Translations under genes and position numbers: made by a program
Source of the DNA: VAZQ01 sp963835165
Lineage (GTDB): Bacteria > Pseudomonadota > Alphaproteobacteria > Rhizobiales > Xanthobacteraceae
Reading direction: 5' to 3'
DNA length: 64,000 bases
Assembly (NCBI GenBank): GCA_963835165.1
Contig: CAWIGD010000016.1
Location: forward strand, 1-64,000
Shown here: in pieces, positions 61,810 through 64,000 of the stretch
Position numbering within the stretch: the first letter of the stretch is position 1
Layout of the letters: each line of letters opens with the position of its first letter
The notes under the pieces: model-generated
What the model was told of the DNA's origin: nothing
The model's input: only the letters and a program-made list of their open reading frames with translations
Databases searched by the model: none

Positions 61810-63581
61810 AGGTCATCCGCGTGAGTCATGTCGATGAGATATTTTTTCATGTCCCAGGCGCCGGTCGGGCAGCGCTCGGCGCACAGCCCGCAGTGCAGGC
61901 AGACGTCCTCGTCCTTCACCATCACGCGGCCGGTCTTGAGGTCGTTGGCGACGTAAAGGTCCTGGGTGACGTTCTTGGCGGGCGCCCGCAGGCGCGTGCG
62001 CAGGTCGGCCTCGTCGCCGTTGGCCGTGAAGGTGATGCAGTCCATCGGGCAGATGTCGACGCAAGCGTCGCACTCGATGCACAGCGACGAGGTGAAGACG
62101 GTCTGGATGTCGCAATTGAGGCAGCGCTCGGCCTCCTTGAGCGCGAGATGGATGTCGTAGCCGAGCTCGACCTCCGCCTTGATGTCGCGCAGCGCCACCA
62201 CCTTGTCGCGCAGCGGGACGCGGTAGCGGCGATCGGGCGCGATGTCGTTGTCGTAGCTCCATTCGTGGATGCCCATCTTCTGGCTGACGATCTCGACCAT
62301 CGGCAGGGGGCGTTCGTTGATGTCCAGGCCGGAACACATCCTGTCGATCGACAGCGCGGCGTCGTGGGCGTGGGCGACCGCCCAGATGATGTTCTTCGGT
62401 CCGAATGCGGCGTCGCCGCCGAAGAAGACCTTGGGGTGGGTCGAGGCCAGGGTCCTGGTGTCGACCTTCGGCATATTCCATTTGTCGAACTCGATCCCGA
62501 TGTCGCGCTCGATCCAGGGGAAGGCATTCTCCTGGCCGACCGCAACCAGCACGTCGTCGCAGGGGATGTGCTGATCGGGCTCACCGGTGGGCACGAGGTT
62601 GCGCCGGCCCTTGGCGTCGAATTCGGCCTTAACCTTCTCGAACACCACGCCGGTGAGACGGCCGTTCTCGTGGGTGAATTCCTTCGGCACCAGGAAATTC
62701 AGGATCGGAATGTCCTCGTGCATGGCATCCTCCTTTTCCCAGGGGGACGCCTTCATCTCCTCGAAGCCGGAACGGACGATCACTTTCACGTCCTCGCCGC
62801 CGAGCCGGCGAGACGAGCGGCAGCAGTCCATGGCGGTGTTGCCGCCGCCGAGCACGATGACCCGCTTGCCGATCTTGGTGATGTGGCCGAAGGACACCGA
62901 CGAGAGCCAGTCGATGCCGATGTGGACGTTCGCCGCGGCTTCCTTGCGGCCGGGAATTTCGAGGTCGCGCCCACGCGGCGCGCCGGACCCGACAAAGACC
63001 GCATCCCAGCCTTCGGCCAGCAAGGCCTTGAGGCTGTCGATGCGCGTGCCGCCGCGGAATTCGATGCCGAGATTGAGGATGTAGTCGCATTCCTCGTCGA
63101 TGATGGATTCCGGCAACCGGAAGCGCGGGATCTGCGTGCGGATCATGCCGCCGGCTTTCGGATCCTGGTCGAACACCACGCACTGGTAGCCGAGTGGCGC
63201 CAGGTCGCGCGCGACCGCAAGCGAAGCGGGGCCGCCGCCCACCAGCGCGATCCGCTTTCCGTTCTTGCTCGCGGCGGGCTTGGGAAGCCGATCGCGGATA
63301 TCGTCCTTGAAATCGGCCGCGACGCGCTTCAGGCGGCAGATCGCGACCGGTTCCTTCTCCACGCGGCCACGCCGGCAGGCCGGTTCGCACGGCCGGTCGC
63401 ACGTGCGCCCGAGGATCCCGGGAAACACGTTGGATTTCCAATTGACCATGTAGGCGTCGCTATAGCGACCGGCCGCGATCAAGCGGATATATTCAGGGAC
63501 GGGTGTGTGTGCCGGGCACGCCCACTGACAGTCCACGACCTTGTGGAAGTAGTCCGGCGCCGAAATATCGGTAGGTTTCAT
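61779..63581 (-). CDS. GltD-like flavoprotein fused to a two-cluster ferredoxin domain
   Basis: A 600-residue protein. Its N-terminal cluster domain has CQWACPAHTPVPEYIRL and CDRPCEPACRRG. FAD (ALVGGGPASLAVARDL) and NAD(P)H (VIVLGGGNTAMDCCRS) Rossmann motifs follow. The C-terminus (about 510-585) has CIECDACVDICP and CLHCGLCAERCP, a bacterial ferredoxin with two [4Fe-4S] clusters. Adjacent korAB suggests it transfers electrons between the oxidoreductase and NAD(P). It is the first gene of the operon and overlaps korA by 31 bases. Confidence 0.88.
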   Translation of the reverse strand: MKPTDISAPDYFHKVVDCQWACPAHTPVPEYIRLIAAGRYSDAYMVNWKSNVFPGILGRTCDRPCEPACRRGRVEKEPVAICRLKRVAADFKDDIRDRLPKPAASKNGKRIALVGGGPASLAVARDLAPLGYQCVVFDQDPKAGGMIRTQIPRFRLPESIIDEECDYILNLGIEFRGGTRIDSLKALLAEGWDAVFVGSGAPRGRDLEIPGRKEAAANVHIGIDWLSSVSFGHITKIGKRVIVLGGGNTAMDCCRSSRRLGGEDVKVIVRSGFEEMKASPWEKEDAMHEDIPILNFLVPKEFTHENGRLTGVVFEKVKAEFDAKGRRNLVPTGEPDQHIPCDDVLVAVGQENAFPWIERDIGIEFDKWNMPKVDTRTLASTHPKVFFGGDAAFGPKNIIWAVAHAHDAALSIDRMCSGLDINERPLPMVEIVSQKMGIHEWSYDNDIAPDRRYRVPLRDKVVALRDIKAEVELGYDIHLALKEAERCLNCDIQTVFTSSLCIECDACVDICPMDCITFTANGDEADLRTRLRAPAKNVTQDLYVANDLKTGRVMVKDEDVCLHCGLCAERCPTGAWDMKKYLIDMTHADDLCRVAARSAA

Positions 63582-64000
63582 TTACTCCTCTGCACGCACG
63601 TCTGCCGCGCGCCCCCTGAGAATCCTGCGCAAACAAACGTGGGCCGCTCTCCCTCCAACGCCCGGCTTGTGGTCCGCCGATTCCGGCGCGGATAGTAGTT
63701 GAGACCCCCTCCAAATTCTACCGATACATTTGTCATAACAGCCTTTTACAACCTGCAGCCTGATGTGGCGCTGCAGCGTGCCTGCAGGGTAGCGGGCAGG
63801 TTCGTAAAAATGTCATAACGGGCATTGGTTTCGGTCGTAACTAATTGGAAAGGCTGGACTCTTCGGCGGCGCCCGGTTGTGCGGTGCAAGCTGGCGCTGC
63901 GCCCGGGATGGAACTCGGAGCAGTGCGGGCGCAACGCAGCATCGCACCGGTCTTGTGGGTACTCGCACGACCGCGTGAGCGGGGGCGGAATCCAGGTTCT
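63582..64000 (-). other. Upstream region of the kor operon, 419 bp
   Basis: No gene is supported. The sequence TGTCATAAC occurs at 63731-63739 and 63813-63821 in the same orientation, each after an AT-rich triplet, about 150-240 bp before the operon start. These may be regulator sites; read toward the operon they are GTTATGACA. A promoter with good -35 and -10 boxes was not found. Confidence 0.4.

Overview
This window is high-GC chromosomal DNA of an alphaproteobacterium. It most resembles Hyphomicrobiales of the Xanthobacteraceae/Bradyrhizobiaceae group. That placement is inferred from gene order (tuf, tRNA-Trp, secE, nusG, L11, L1, L10, L7/L12, rpoB, rpoC, then the str, S10, spc and alpha operons), from the RpoA, RpoB and RpoC sequences, and from the intergenic palindromes. 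No species is claimed.

Layout. Bases 1-1160 are the decayed end of an integrated element: a fragment of a tyrosine integrase, a few small element-type genes, a 33-bp-period palindrome array, and at the right edge the 3' half of a tRNA-Gly(TCC), which looks like an attachment-site copy. Bases 1282-4746 hold accessory genes: an exported LamG/DUF1080-like protein, small element-type proteins, a TauE/SafE permease, a DUF302 protein and a small exported coiled-coil protein. Bases 4917-8554 carry tuf copy 1, tRNA-Trp, secE, nusG, rplK and rplA. An interruption at 8660-12493 separates rplKA from rplJL. It contains small exported proteins and a reverse-strand pair: a MetE-like methyltransferase and a Tat-exported protein with three Rid-like domains. 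Bases 13073-22689 are rplJ, rplL, rpoB and rpoC, ending in a clear intrinsic terminator. A second interruption at 22908-30612 holds a class A penicillin-binding protein, an exported protein of unknown function, an MFS permease and an ABC exporter. From a strong promoter at 30813 the str-S10-spc-alpha run (rpsL to rplQ, including fusA, tuf copy 2, secY, adk and rpoA) continues without a break to a terminator at 50252.

Bases 50407-58656 hold a diheme cytochrome c, a membrane-anchored spermidine-synthase-like protein, a DegP-type protease, a coupled cluster of rarA, an exported protein and an rluD-type pseudouridine synthase, and an ArsR regulator coupled to two AHSA1/SRPBCC proteins. On the reverse strand, 58893-63581 is one operon for a 2-oxoacid:ferredoxin oxidoreductase (beta and gamma-alpha subunits) with a GltD-like flavoprotein carrying a C-terminal two-cluster ferredoxin domain, probably its electron outlet.

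Most notable points. Both EF-Tu copies have an enlarged, non-canonical switch I like that of planctomycete EF-Tu, and the two genes are kept almost identical by apparent gene conversion. The C-terminal tail of adenylate kinase appears frameshifted. A family of imperfect GAGGACAGACG-type palindromes lies directly behind tuf1, rpoB, tuf2 and rpoA. A perfect 13-bp hairpin has the rpsL stop codon in its loop. L5 has a Lys/Ala-rich N-terminal extension. The three Rid-like domains all lack the catalytic Arg. I saw no CRISPR array and no intact transposase; bases 1-1160 hold only a degraded element.
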